From NCBI GenBank assembly GCA_020249465.1, contig JADCFP010000020.1, positions 1 through 47,942 on the forward strand: 47,942 nucleotides of DNA, given 5' to 3'. Both the position numbers and the translations under genes were made by a program. The stretch is from Roseomonas sp. (GTDB lineage Bacteria; Pseudomonadota; Alphaproteobacteria; Acetobacterales; Acetobacteraceae). The notes under the pieces were generated by a model. That model was not told the origin of the DNA. It saw only the letters and a list, made by a program, of their open reading frames with translations, and made no database searches. Below are positions 16,891-25,198 of this stretch, in pieces (positions within the stretch are counted from its first letter, which is position 1; each line of letters begins with the position of its first letter).

Positions 16891-17698
16891 CGGGATTGGG
16901 CTCCTGATCCAGCCAGCTTGAGATATCCATGCCAGCAACCTGCTGCCAAAGCGCGGCCATGCGCTGCGCGGCGTGATCTAGCAGCACCTCACCAATTTCC
17001 ACCGTGGCGGCCGAAGCATTACCGACAGCGCCGGCAGGCCCAAGATCCTGCGCCTGCCAGGCCGGTGGCGCGCCAGCATCGGGTGCCAGGCTCGGTGTGT
17101 CAGCGGAAACGCCCTGCCAGCGGCTGACGAAATTCCGCGCCTTATCCATGCGTACCAGATCAGGCCGCAGCGCCAGCATCACCGCCGTTTCATCGCGCCC
17201 GGCATGAATGCCGAAACGCGCTTCCACCGGGTCTCGCAAGGCTTCCGGCTTGCCCATGCGTGCCCACATGGCATTCACCACGAAAAGCCCATGCTGAATG
17301 CGCAACCGCCGCGCCGCGATATCCAGCGCCGAGACATTGCCGCCATGGCTATTCAAAAACACCAGCCGCTTCACGCCGGCGCGTGCCACCGATGCGCCGA
17401 TATCGCAAACCAGCGCGAGCAATGTTTCCGCACTCGTGGTGATGGTGCCGGGAAAGCGCAAATGCTCCACCGAAAGCGCCACAGCTTGCGTTGGCAGCAC
17501 CAGCACAGGCAGATCATCCGGAATGAGTTTCAGCGTGCGCGCGACAATGCCCTGATTGATCGCGGTATCCACCGCCACCGGCAAATGCGGCCCATGCTGT
17601 TCAATGGCACCCACGGGCAAAACCGCGACGGTATTGGCGGGAAGGGCACGAAAATCCGGCCAGGTGAGGTCCTGCCAGAAACGGCTGGGAAGGGGCAT
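16883..17698 (-). CDS. Creatininase-family amidohydrolase
   Basis: This 271-aa protein is of the creatininase/mycofactocin MftE/FAPy-deformylase family, binuclear metal enzymes that hydrolyse cyclic or formyl amides. The metal site is visible: Glu33, His35 and Asp44 in GAIEQHGPHLPVAVDT, His118 in FLNSHGGN, and Glu in HAGRDETAVML. These correspond to Glu34, His36, Asp45, His120 and Glu122 in the Pseudomonas enzyme, although the last Glu here lies later in the chain, as in other family branches. The start at 17698 follows GGAG by 7 nt. It is the first gene of an operon with two FAD oxidases and a quinone reductase. The true substrate is unknown. Confidence 0.92.
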   Translation of the reverse strand: MPLPSRFWQDLTWPDFRALPANTVAVLPVGAIEQHGPHLPVAVDTAINQGIVARTLKLIPDDLPVLVLPTQAVALSVEHLRFPGTITTSAETLLALVCDIGASVARAGVKRLVFLNSHGGNVSALDIAARRLRIQHGLFVVNAMWARMGKPEALRDPVEARFGIHAGRDETAVMLALRPDLVRMDKARNFVSRWQGVSADTPSLAPDAGAPPAWQAQDLGPAGAVGNASAATVEIGEVLLDHAAQRMAALWQQVAGMDISSWLDQEPNPDA

Positions 17699-17772
17699 GG
17701 GGGACTCCGCCTTTGCTTGTTGCAAGGCTGGTATCGCGGACCCCCCTCAGAGTCCAGGGTGTTTGGGCTGTG

Positions 17773-18909
17773 TCAGGGCCTGCCCAAAATCTCCTGATTA
17801 TGCTGGCCGATGCGTGGCGCCGGGCGGCGAGACAAAGGCCGGCGGCGATTGAAGGAAATCGGCAAACCGACCACGCTCAGGCCGCCTTCTGGCAGGCTTT
17901 GCATCATGTTCATGGCAGCGAATTGCGGGCTTGCCGCAAGTTCCGCAATGTCATTCACCGGGCCGCTCGGCACGCCCTCGGCTTCCAGCGCGGCCAGCCA
18001 ATGATCGCGCGGTTGCAGGCGCAGCGCTTCCGCAATCAAGGGCAAAAGTGCTGCCTTGTTGCGCACGCGCGCGGGGCCGGTCGCGAAACGCACATCGCTC
18101 GCCCATTCCGGATGGCCAAGCACCTTCGCGCACCGCGCCCAAAGCCGATCATTCGCGGCAGCGAGGCAAAGCGGCCGGTCAGCGGTATCAAACACCTGAT
18201 AGGGTACAATCACCGCGCCACCAGTGCCGTGACGCTTTGGGATATCGCCGCTTGCCACGTGATTATTCACATGGCCTTCCACCCAGTGCACAGCGCTTTC
18301 GAATAGCGATGTATCCACCAGGCAGCCCTTGCCGGTGCGGTCCCGCTGGCGGAGTGCCGCCAAGGCGCCAATCACGCAGAACATCCCGGTCGCCTTGTCA
18401 TTGATCGAAGCGCCGCAAAACGTCGGCGGGTCTTCCGGGCGGCCCGTAACGGACATCATGGCGCCATAGGCTTGCAGCAGCGGATCAAAACCGGGTTTTA
18501 ACCGCATCGGCCCTTCATGCCCAAAGGCCCAGATCGAGCAATACACCAAGCGCGGATGGCGCATGAGCATCGCTTCCGGTCCGATGCCGATTTCATCCAC
18601 CACGCCGGGGCGCAGATTCTGGATCAGCACATCGGCGCTCTCCACCAGCTTGTGCAGCGCTTCAACATCCTCAGGCTTTTTCAGATCCAGGGTGATGGAA
18701 CGCTTGTTGCGATTCTGACCGTGGAAATAGAGCGAGGTTTCACCATCCGGCCCAAAGGGAGGCCCCCAGGCGCGCGCATCATCGCCACCATCGGGCTTTT
18801 CCACCTTGATCACATCGGCACCCATATCGGCCATGATCACGCCGGCGAGTGGCCCGGCCAAAGCCTGACCCACTTCAATCACGCGCATGCCGTGCAGCGG
18901 CAATTCCAT
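17773..18909 (-). CDS. CaiB/BaiF-family (class III) CoA-transferase
   Basis: This 378-aa class III CoA-transferase resembles formyl-CoA transferase and CaiB. These exchange CoA between acids through an aspartyl intermediate in an interlocked dimer. It shows VIEVGQALAGPLAGVIMADMG with ADVIKVEKP after it, the NRNKRSITLDL segment, NLRPGVVDEIG, the catalytic Asp142 in PGFDPLLQAYGAMM, and GKGCLVDTSLFE. The start at 18909 follows GGAGG by 8 nt. A 24-residue upstream extension is encoded by the 50-bp repeat and is rejected as start. It is transcribed in the same direction as the GMC oxidoreductase upstream. The acid substrate is unknown. Confidence 0.93.
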   Translation of the reverse strand: MELPLHGMRVIEVGQALAGPLAGVIMADMGADVIKVEKPDGGDDARAWGPPFGPDGETSLYFHGQNRNKRSITLDLKKPEDVEALHKLVESADVLIQNLRPGVVDEIGIGPEAMLMRHPRLVYCSIWAFGHEGPMRLKPGFDPLLQAYGAMMSVTGRPEDPPTFCGASINDKATGMFCVIGALAALRQRDRTGKGCLVDTSLFESAVHWVEGHVNNHVASGDIPKRHGTGGAVIVPYQVFDTADRPLCLAAANDRLWARCAKVLGHPEWASDVRFATGPARVRNKAALLPLIAEALRLQPRDHWLAALEAEGVPSGPVNDIAELAASPQFAAMNMMQSLPEGGLSVVGLPISFNRRRPLSRRPAPRIGQHNQEILGRP

Positions 18910-18929
18910 TGTCGTTTCCTCCGGCTTCT

Positions 18930-18979
18930 GAGCATTTTCAAGCCAAATGGTTTCATTTGGCGACTCGGAAAATGCGATC
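18930..18979 (-). repeat. 50-bp double-hairpin interspersed repeat, copy 2
   Basis: This copy is inverted relative to copy 1 (13471-13520), matching at 45 of 50 positions. Read on the minus strand, the outer arms GCATTTTC/GAAAATGC are unchanged and the inner hairpin is CCAAAT/ATTTGG with loop GAAACC. One inner base pair is A-T here and G-C in copy 1. It lies between the GMC gene end (19030) and the ribosome-binding site of the CoA-transferase, so it would be in the 5' leader if the two genes share a transcript. The same reading frame, AFSESPNE and WLENA, runs through it and into the CoA-transferase frame without a stop. Confidence 0.9.
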
Positions 18980-19029
18980 AAACAAAAATCTAGAACGTGT
19001 CCCGTGAACGGATGTGAACGGGATGCGCC

Positions 19030-20670
19030 TTAAATCATGGGTTCCAGCGGCGGGCGGCCACGAATGAAATCCGATGCCTTTTCCGCAATCATCATGGTGG
19101 TGGCGTAGGTATTGGCCGAGGTCATGTTCGGCATCACAGAGGCATCCACCACGCGCAAGCCTTCCAGCCCATGCACGCGCAGCCGATCATCCACCACCGC
19201 GGTCGGGTCTGTATTGGGGCCCATGCGTGCCGTGCCGATCAGGTGATAGGTTGTGGATCCGTTGCGCCGCGCGAAATCCATCAGCTCATCATCGGAATCG
19301 ACATGCGGACCAGGAAGGGTTTCAGCTTCCAGAAAGGGGCTGAGTTCCGGTGTATTGAGCAAGCGCCGGATCAGCCGAATTCCACCCAGATGTACACGCC
19401 GATCCATGGGATCAGACAAATAATTCGGCTGGATTTCGGGATCATCAAACACATCGGCGGTCTTCGCCCGCACCCAGCCGATACTCTCTGGCCGATGCTG
19501 CCAAGCGCCGGCCGTCACTCCCGGATAGTCATCCAGCACATAGACCTTGCCTTCCGCATAAGACCCCGGCGTGAAGACGCATTGCAGATCGGGCTGATCC
19601 AGCCCTTCAAAGGATTTCCAGAAAACATAGACATGCGATGGCACGGTCGCGAGGATGGAAGGCCGCCCCATTGCCCAGCGCGCCACTTGCCCCGCTAGTT
19701 TCACGCCGCGCGCCAATTCATTCAGCGTAGTGACACCAGGCTTGGCGCGCATCACGACGCGCGTTGCGTAATGGTCGCGAAAATTCTCACCCACACCGCG
19801 CAATTCATGCAGCACAGGCACGCCAAGCTTTTGTAATAGCCAGCCCGGACCAATGCCGGATACCTGCAACAGCCGCGCGGTATTGGCTGTGCCGGCCGAG
19901 ATGATCACTTCCCGCCGCGCACGCACTTCACGCGGTGTGCCGCCCCGCTGGTTCAAATAGCGCACGCCAACCGCGCGCTTGCCTTCCAGAATAATCCCGC
20001 AGGCGCGGGCATTGGTGCGTACATCAAGCGTCTTGCGCGCCATGGCAGGATGCAGAAAGCCGCGCGCGGCGGAAATACGCCGGCCGCGATGAATGGCACG
20101 CTGGAAATAGCCAACCCCGGCCTGATTGCCGTTATTGTAATCCGGGTTGCGTGGGATACCGGAAGCGACACAGCCGGCGATAAAGGCTTCCGATACTGGA
20201 TTGAACCAATCCATGTCCGTCACCGGCACACCACCATCGCGCCCGCGGCGTTCTTCCCCAAAGCCAAGGCGTTTTTCACTGCGCATGTAATAGGGCAGGC
20301 AATCCGCATAACCCCAGCCACGATTGCCGCGTTGCGCCCAGCTATCCTGATCCCCCGGCTGGCCGCGATTATAGATCATGCCATTGATCGAAGAACCGCC
20401 TCCCAAAGTGCGGCCTTGTACGGTTTTCACACGACGCCCAGCGGTATTCTCGGTGGGCTCTGTGCTGAATTGCCAGGTGATGTCGGGGTTCACCAAAGCC
20501 TTGATGAAACCAGCAGGAATATGGATGAAGGGGTTGGTATCGGGCGGGCCGGCTTCCAGCACGCAGACAGTGGTTTCCGGGTCTTCCGTCAGCCGCGCCG
20601 CAAGGATGGACCCCGCCGCCCCGGCACCCACAATCACGTAATCGAAGGTATCGGCATCCGCTTGTGCCAT
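19030..20670 (-). CDS. GMC-family FAD oxidoreductase (choline/alcohol dehydrogenase type)
   Basis: This 546-aa glucose-methanol-choline oxidoreductase has the N-terminal ADP-binding VIVGAGAAGSILAARL with the acidic end of strand 2 in VCVLEAG. The GMC signature 1 region is GRTLGGGSSINGMIYNRG. Signature 2 is around SAGTANTARLLQVSGIGP. The C-terminal active site has YHLIGTARMG and DASVMPNMTSANTYAT. The start at 20670 follows GAGGAA by 6 nt; 63 upstream codons in frame lack coding character. It probably oxidises an alcohol to aldehyde or acid in the cytoplasm. A second GMC protein is at 27317-28927. The gene ends 50 bp before the repeat. Confidence 0.93.
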   Translation of the reverse strand: MAQADADTFDYVIVGAGAAGSILAARLTEDPETTVCVLEAGPPDTNPFIHIPAGFIKALVNPDITWQFSTEPTENTAGRRVKTVQGRTLGGGSSINGMIYNRGQPGDQDSWAQRGNRGWGYADCLPYYMRSEKRLGFGEERRGRDGGVPVTDMDWFNPVSEAFIAGCVASGIPRNPDYNNGNQAGVGYFQRAIHRGRRISAARGFLHPAMARKTLDVRTNARACGIILEGKRAVGVRYLNQRGGTPREVRARREVIISAGTANTARLLQVSGIGPGWLLQKLGVPVLHELRGVGENFRDHYATRVVMRAKPGVTTLNELARGVKLAGQVARWAMGRPSILATVPSHVYVFWKSFEGLDQPDLQCVFTPGSYAEGKVYVLDDYPGVTAGAWQHRPESIGWVRAKTADVFDDPEIQPNYLSDPMDRRVHLGGIRLIRRLLNTPELSPFLEAETLPGPHVDSDDELMDFARRNGSTTYHLIGTARMGPNTDPTAVVDDRLRVHGLEGLRVVDASVMPNMTSANTYATTMMIAEKASDFIRGRPPLEPMI

Positions 20671-20788
20671 GGTTGCTTCCTCATGCTTTTCGGGGCGAAT
20701 CCTAGCAAGCTTTGGCAGCTGCGCCAGCCCAAGACAGGCGCGGCATTTTGGCCCATGATGCCGGGCAAGCCTTGGGGAGCAGACCGCC

Positions 20789-21637
20789 ATGACCAACCCA
20801 GCAGATTTCACCGCCCCGCCGCGCCGCGCCGGCTGGATCGAGCGCCCCGATGCGCGCATCCGCTATGAAGTCACAGGCCAAGGCCCAGCCATTGTCTTTG
20901 CGCATGGGCTTGGCGGGAATCTCATGTCCTGGTGGCAGCAAGTGGCGCATTTTGCGCCGCGCTATACTTGCGTGGCGTTTTCCCATCGCGGTTTTTTCCC
21001 CTCCACTGCGCCGGCGGAAGGGCCTGATCCTGCGGCCTATGCCCCCGATCTGGCAGCTTTGGTGGATGAGCTTGGCCTGGGCGATATTCGCATCATTTGC
21101 CAATCCATGGGCGGCTGGACTGGCGTTGAATATGCGCTGCTCCGCCCCGGGCGCGTGAAGGCGTTGGTGCTGGGTGCCACCACTGGCACGCTCGATCCAC
21201 AGCAAATGCGCGAACCCGAACGATCACGGCTGAAAACCTGGCAGGAAGAAAGCGCGGCGGCGCGTGAAGCGGGGCTAAAGCGCAACATCAACCCGGCAGC
21301 TGGCGCGCGCATGGCGGCAGAACAGCCCGCGCTTTATCACCTTTATAACCATGTCTATGGCCTGACTCAGGGCTTTGATCGTGAAGCGGTACGCGCGCGG
21401 CTGCAGGCAGGGCGCAATCGCGCGCCGGAATCCTTCGCCGCTGCGCAATGCCCGCTACTGTTTATCCCAAGCGAGGAAGATATCGTGCTGCCGCCCTTCG
21501 CCGCACGTGCGATGGCGAGTGCTATTCCAGGTGCGCGTTACGCCGTGCTGCATAGGGCCGGCCACTCCGGCCATTTTGAGCGCGCGAGCGCCTTCAATGC
21601 CTTGGTGGATGCTTTCTTTGAGGAGATTGGCGCATGA
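20789..21637 (+). CDS. Alpha/beta-hydrolase fold enzyme
   Basis: This 282-aa alpha/beta hydrolase has an oxyanion-hole loop VFAHGLGGN (35-43), nucleophile Ser106 in CQSMGGW, a probable acid Asp in SEEDIVLPP and His in HRAGHSGHFE near the C-terminus. The Cys before the nucleophile Gln-Ser-Met-Gly-Gly is a small departure from the common G-x-S-x-G. The closest recognised type is the 3-oxoadipate enol-lactonase/lactone hydrolase group, but esterase or C-C hydrolase activity is equally possible. It is translated with the next gene (4-bp ATGA overlap) and diverges from the GMC gene across 118 bp. Confidence 0.9.
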   Translation: MTNPADFTAPPRRAGWIERPDARIRYEVTGQGPAIVFAHGLGGNLMSWWQQVAHFAPRYTCVAFSHRGFFPSTAPAEGPDPAAYAPDLAALVDELGLGDIRIICQSMGGWTGVEYALLRPGRVKALVLGATTGTLDPQQMREPERSRLKTWQEESAAAREAGLKRNINPAAGARMAAEQPALYHLYNHVYGLTQGFDREAVRARLQAGRNRAPESFAAAQCPLLFIPSEEDIVLPPFAARAMASAIPGARYAVLHRAGHSGHFERASAFNALVDAFFEEIGA

Positions 21638-22482
21638 ATGCCATGACTCTTTCCATTTGCGTGGATGACTACCCGCATACAATGGCGCTGCATCGTGGAG
21701 AGACCGCAAGTGCGTCGCTTAACCTTGCCATGCAAGTGGTGAAGCCCATCAGCAAGGCTTTCGCGCCCATGGTGCGTGAAGGGCGTTTTGACATCAGCGA
21801 AATGGCGATTGCGACCTTTCTGATGGCGAAAGCCGCCGGGCGCGATTTGGTGCTGCTACCACTGGTGGTGGCGGAACGCTTTCAGGAAACCGCGATGTTC
21901 TGCCGCGCGGGGAAGGGCATTGAAACCCCCGCCGATTTGGCCGGCAAACGTGTGGGTGTGCGCGCCTATAGCCAAACCACCGGTATGTGGATCAGGGGCG
22001 TTTTGCAGGAAAGCTTTGGGCTACGCGCGGATGCGATGCGGTGGGTGACGTTTGAAGACGCGCATGAACCAAGTTTCCGCGACCCGCCCTGGGTGCAGCG
22101 TGCCAGCGCCAGCGAAACCCTGAATGGCATGTTCGAAAGCGGCGCGCTTGATGCCGCCATTATGGGTTTTGAATTGCCCGCCGGTGACGATGTGCGCACC
22201 GTCTTCCCTGACCCCGCCGCAGCGGGTGCGGCGTTTCAGGCACGCTACGGTTTCAAGCCCGTCAATCATCTTGTGGTGATCAAGGGCGCCCATGCGCGTG
22301 ATGCCGCGCTGGTCGGCGAAGTGCTGCGCCAATTCAACGCGGCTGGCACGGCGCCACGCAGCCGCGCCGTGCTGAACCCAGCGCTGGAATTGGCATCACG
22401 CTGGTGCGCCGATCAGGGGCTGATGGCGCGCCCGCTCAGCCTTGACGAAATCTGGGCGGGCTTGCCGGCAACTGTGGGCTAA
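21634..22482 (+). CDS. PBP2-fold protein related to 4,5-dihydroxyphthalate decarboxylase
   Basis: This 282-aa protein has the periplasmic-binding-protein type 2 fold and resembles the Pht5/4,5-dihydroxyphthalate decarboxylase-like group. Signs are FDISEMAIATFLMAKAAG, IETPADLAGKRVGVRAYSQTTGMWIRGVLQ and a late PLSLDEIWAGL. No signal peptide is visible: the N-terminus MNAMTLSICVDDYPHT is polar, so it probably stays in the cytoplasm and may be an enzyme rather than a receptor. The gene is translationally coupled to the alpha/beta hydrolase. A related protein of 318 aa is at 41902-42858. The activity is not proven for most members of this group. Confidence 0.8.
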   Translation: MNAMTLSICVDDYPHTMALHRGETASASLNLAMQVVKPISKAFAPMVREGRFDISEMAIATFLMAKAAGRDLVLLPLVVAERFQETAMFCRAGKGIETPADLAGKRVGVRAYSQTTGMWIRGVLQESFGLRADAMRWVTFEDAHEPSFRDPPWVQRASASETLNGMFESGALDAAIMGFELPAGDDVRTVFPDPAAAGAAFQARYGFKPVNHLVVIKGAHARDAALVGEVLRQFNAAGTAPRSRAVLNPALELASRWCADQGLMARPLSLDEIWAGLPATVG

Positions 22483-22486
22483 ACCG

Positions 22487-24199
22487 TCAGGCTACCTTGG
22501 CGCCCCGCACCAGGCGCCCGGGTAGCGCCCTGGTCGCCTCACCTTCGCGATACACCGGCGTGCCGGCAACTATAGTGGCGACATAGCCATCAGCCTTCTG
22601 GATCAGGCGCTTGCCACCGGCGGGCAGATCGTAATGCATTTTCGGCATCTCCAGCCCCAGCCGGCCGAAATCAATCACATTGATGTCGGCCTTTTTGCCC
22701 GGAGCCAGCACGCCGCGATCCTTGAGGCCAAGCGCATGCGCATTGTCACGCGAAATGCGCTTCACGACGAATTCCAACGGCAGGCGTGGCCCGCGAGCGC
22801 GATCGCGCGCCCAATGCACCAGCATATGCGTCATGCAGGACGCATCGCAGATATAGCCGACATGCGCGCCGCCATCGCCAAGCCCCATCAGCGTATGCGG
22901 ATGCGTCACCATATTACGAATGGCAGTAAGGTCGCCATCGGCATAGTTCAGAATGGGCCGGTTCAGAATGGCGCGGCCATCCTGTTCCATCATCAAATCA
23001 TAGCAAAGCGCCGCCGGGTCCATGCCACGCGCCGCCGCCATGGCAGCAACGGATTTTTCTGGCGGAGGCTCATAATCCGGCGGATCACCCAGCGCGAAGA
23101 TCTTCTCCCAATTATTCAGCCGCACACGCAGCGCTGGGTCTTCCGTGGGTTCGGCCAGGATACGCGTACGCAAAGCCGGATCACGCAGCGCAGCGATGCG
23201 CTGTTCAAAGGGCAGATGCGCAATCGCCTGATAGGAAGCACGCATCAGGAAGGGGTGCTGCGAAAGCTCAAAGCCGAACATCAAGCCAACGGGCCGGCCC
23301 ATCACCTGGCCATACATGGGCACGCCGGCTTCATGCGCGGCTTCCACCTTATCGAGCAGCCAGCGCCAGAGCCCCGGCTTGGATTCCCGTTGCAAAAGCG
23401 AGAATGTCATTGGCCGGCCCGATGCCGCGGCGATGCGTTGCAGGCGCGCGAATTCATCTTCCGGATCGTCAAAATCCGAAATCACCTGCATCCAGCCCGA
23501 CCCTTGCTCACGAATGGCGCGCGCGATGGTCTCCAACTCGGCCTCCGGCGTGCCGAGGGTTGGGATATGCCGCCCATCCAAGGTGCGATGTGCAATGGCG
23601 CGCGAGGTCGAAAAGCCAAGCGCGCCGGCGGCAAGTCCCTCAGCGGTCAGTCGCGCCATCTCCGCACATTGTTCGGGTGTCGCCACTGCATGCGCTTCGG
23701 CCGCTTCGCCCATGACATGCACGCGCAAGGGCGCATGCGTCACCATTGCGGCGACATCCATGTCATAGGGCCGCGCATCAAGCGCATCCATGTATTCCGG
23801 GAAGCTTTCCCAATTCCAGGGCAGGCCTTCGGTCAGCACAACCTCCGGCAAATCCTCCACACCCTCCATCAGCTTCACCAGCATATCGCGCCGATCGGGC
23901 CGGCAAGGCGCAAAACCCACGCCGCAATTACCAAGCAGCGCTGTCGTCACGCCATTGATGGAAGAAGACAGCAGCCGGTTGCTCCAAGTCGCTTGGGCAT
24001 CGTAATGGGTATGGATATCCACAAAGCCTGGCGTGACGATCAGGCCCTTGGCGTCAATCTCTTCTGGCGCGCGGGCAGAGATCTTGCCGATTTCCAGAAT
24101 GCGCCCATCGCCAATGGCGATATCGGCCTCATAGGGCGGCGCACCCGTGCCATCCACCAGCGTGCCACCACGAATAATCAGGCTTGCGTCGCGTGCCAT
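22487..24199 (-). CDS. N-acyl-D-amino-acid deacylase-like amidohydrolase
   Basis: This 570-aa metal-dependent amidohydrolase is of the D-aminoacylase group (COG3653). It shows the N-terminal beta-sandwich start (IIRGGTLVDGTG), metal ligands His63 and His65 in DIHTHYDAQ, and Cys92 in LLGNCGVGFAP, equivalent to the bridging Cys of D-aminoacylase. The late segment GDGGAHVGYICDA holds the probable catalytic Asp, and MVTHPHTLMGLGDGG is typical of the group. It is about 80 residues longer than the Alcaligenes enzyme. I do not see clear counterparts of that enzyme's two mid-barrel His residues (QVISDF and FSLLQ stand at the likely places). It is last in an operon with a solute-binding protein and an oxidoreductase. 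Confidence 0.87.
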   Translation of the reverse strand: MARDASLIIRGGTLVDGTGAPPYEADIAIGDGRILEIGKISARAPEEIDAKGLIVTPGFVDIHTHYDAQATWSNRLLSSSINGVTTALLGNCGVGFAPCRPDRRDMLVKLMEGVEDLPEVVLTEGLPWNWESFPEYMDALDARPYDMDVAAMVTHAPLRVHVMGEAAEAHAVATPEQCAEMARLTAEGLAAGALGFSTSRAIAHRTLDGRHIPTLGTPEAELETIARAIREQGSGWMQVISDFDDPEDEFARLQRIAAASGRPMTFSLLQRESKPGLWRWLLDKVEAAHEAGVPMYGQVMGRPVGLMFGFELSQHPFLMRASYQAIAHLPFEQRIAALRDPALRTRILAEPTEDPALRVRLNNWEKIFALGDPPDYEPPPEKSVAAMAAARGMDPAALCYDLMMEQDGRAILNRPILNYADGDLTAIRNMVTHPHTLMGLGDGGAHVGYICDASCMTHMLVHWARDRARGPRLPLEFVVKRISRDNAHALGLKDRGVLAPGKKADINVIDFGRLGLEMPKMHYDLPAGGKRLIQKADGYVATIVAGTPVYREGEATRALPGRLVRGAKVA

Positions 24200-24210
24200 G
24201 GGGGTTTCCT

Positions 24211-25194
24211 TCAGGTTTTCAGGATGATTTTGCCAAGATGCGCATTGGCCTTCATATGCGCGAGTGCCTCAACCGCTTCATCAAGCGCAAAGACGCGGTC
24301 AATCGGCAAATGGAACACGCCTTCATCCACGCCCTTGCGCAAATCGCGCCGAGCTACGCGTTCCTCTTCGCGAATCTCCGCGACACTGCGCGTGCGATGC
24401 GTCACACCGATATAGGCAATGCGGCGCGTGGCGTGCAGATCAAAATCGAAATCGCCATGCGCGCCGCCAAGTCGCCCGACATTCACAATGCGGCCCAGAA
24501 TGGCGGTGGCGCGCATGGCGGCATTGATGGTCCCGCCGGAGATCTGATCAATCACCAGCTGCACCCCGCGCCCTTCGGTCAGCGCCAGCACCTGATCGGC
24601 CCAATCCGCATCATTGGTGTTCACGGGATGATCCGCGCCGAATTCCTTCAAGCGCGCCCGCCGTTCGGCATTGGTGGACGTACCAATCACCATCCCCGCG
24701 CCCATATATTTCGCAATCTGCATGCCCATCAGCCCAACGCCGCTGGAAGCACCCAGGATCAGCACCGCTTCGCCCTTCGCCAAACGCCCATTGGAAATCA
24801 GCGCATCATGCATGGTGGCAAGCGCCACCGGCAAAGTCGCGGCATCTTCCCAGGACATGTTGCGGTCCGGCACGGGTTGCACGCGGCCCATATCGGCAAT
24901 GGCATATTCCGCATAGCCGCCCGAACCCGCGCACATCACGCGATCACCGGGCTTGATGCCGGAAACGCCGGCGCCCACGGCGGCAACCTCACCAGCGAAT
25001 TCAAGCCCGAGGATGGTGCCAGCACCGCCCATGCGCCCATGCGAATGCCCTGCGGCCACGCCTAGATCAGCGCGGTTGAGACCCGCAGCACGCACCCGCA
25101 CCAGCACTTGTTCCGGCCCCGGCACCGGGCGCGGCGCTTGCTGCACTCTCACGCCCTCGGCAGTCACCACCGCTGCCTTCATGGTTTCGGTCAT
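24211..25194 (-). CDS. Zinc-independent quinone oxidoreductase, MDR superfamily
   Basis: This 327-aa medium-chain dehydrogenase/reductase is of the NAD(P)H:quinone oxidoreductase (QOR, PIG3-like) group. It has the substrate-domain segment AAGLNRADLGVAAGH, the GLEFAGEVAAVG turn and GDRVMCAGSGGYAEY. The nucleotide-binding ILGASSGVGLMGMQIAK is followed by FGADHPVN and the C-terminal HLGKIILKT. The Cys cluster of zinc-binding alcohol dehydrogenases is missing, as expected for QOR. Activity is probably NADPH-dependent reduction of a quinone or enone. It starts 4 bp after the stop of the solute-binding protein and ends 11 bp before the amidohydrolase, so the three are one operon. Confidence 0.92.
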   Translation of the reverse strand: MTETMKAAVVTAEGVRVQQAPRPVPGPEQVLVRVRAAGLNRADLGVAAGHSHGRMGGAGTILGLEFAGEVAAVGAGVSGIKPGDRVMCAGSGGYAEYAIADMGRVQPVPDRNMSWEDAATLPVALATMHDALISNGRLAKGEAVLILGASSGVGLMGMQIAKYMGAGMVIGTSTNAERRARLKEFGADHPVNTNDADWADQVLALTEGRGVQLVIDQISGGTINAAMRATAILGRIVNVGRLGGAHGDFDFDLHATRRIAYIGVTHRTRSVAEIREEERVARRDLRKGVDEGVFHLPIDRVFALDEAVEALAHMKANAHLGKIILKT

Positions 25195-25198
25195 GCTA

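Noticed and set aside
15670-17127. 485-codon open frame on the plus strand
   Set aside because: It is antisense to the first FAD oxidase and creatininase; no motif, Arg/Gln-rich.
18910-18981. N-terminal extension of the CaiB-type CoA-transferase
   Set aside because: The extra 24 codons are encoded by the repeat, while a good GGAGG site precedes the ATG at 18909 that gives the family's normal N-terminus.
22634-24415. 593-codon open frame on the plus strand
   Set aside because: It lies antisense to the D-aminoacylase-like gene, is rich in His, Arg and Gln as expected of a GC-rich shadow frame, and has no recognisable domain.
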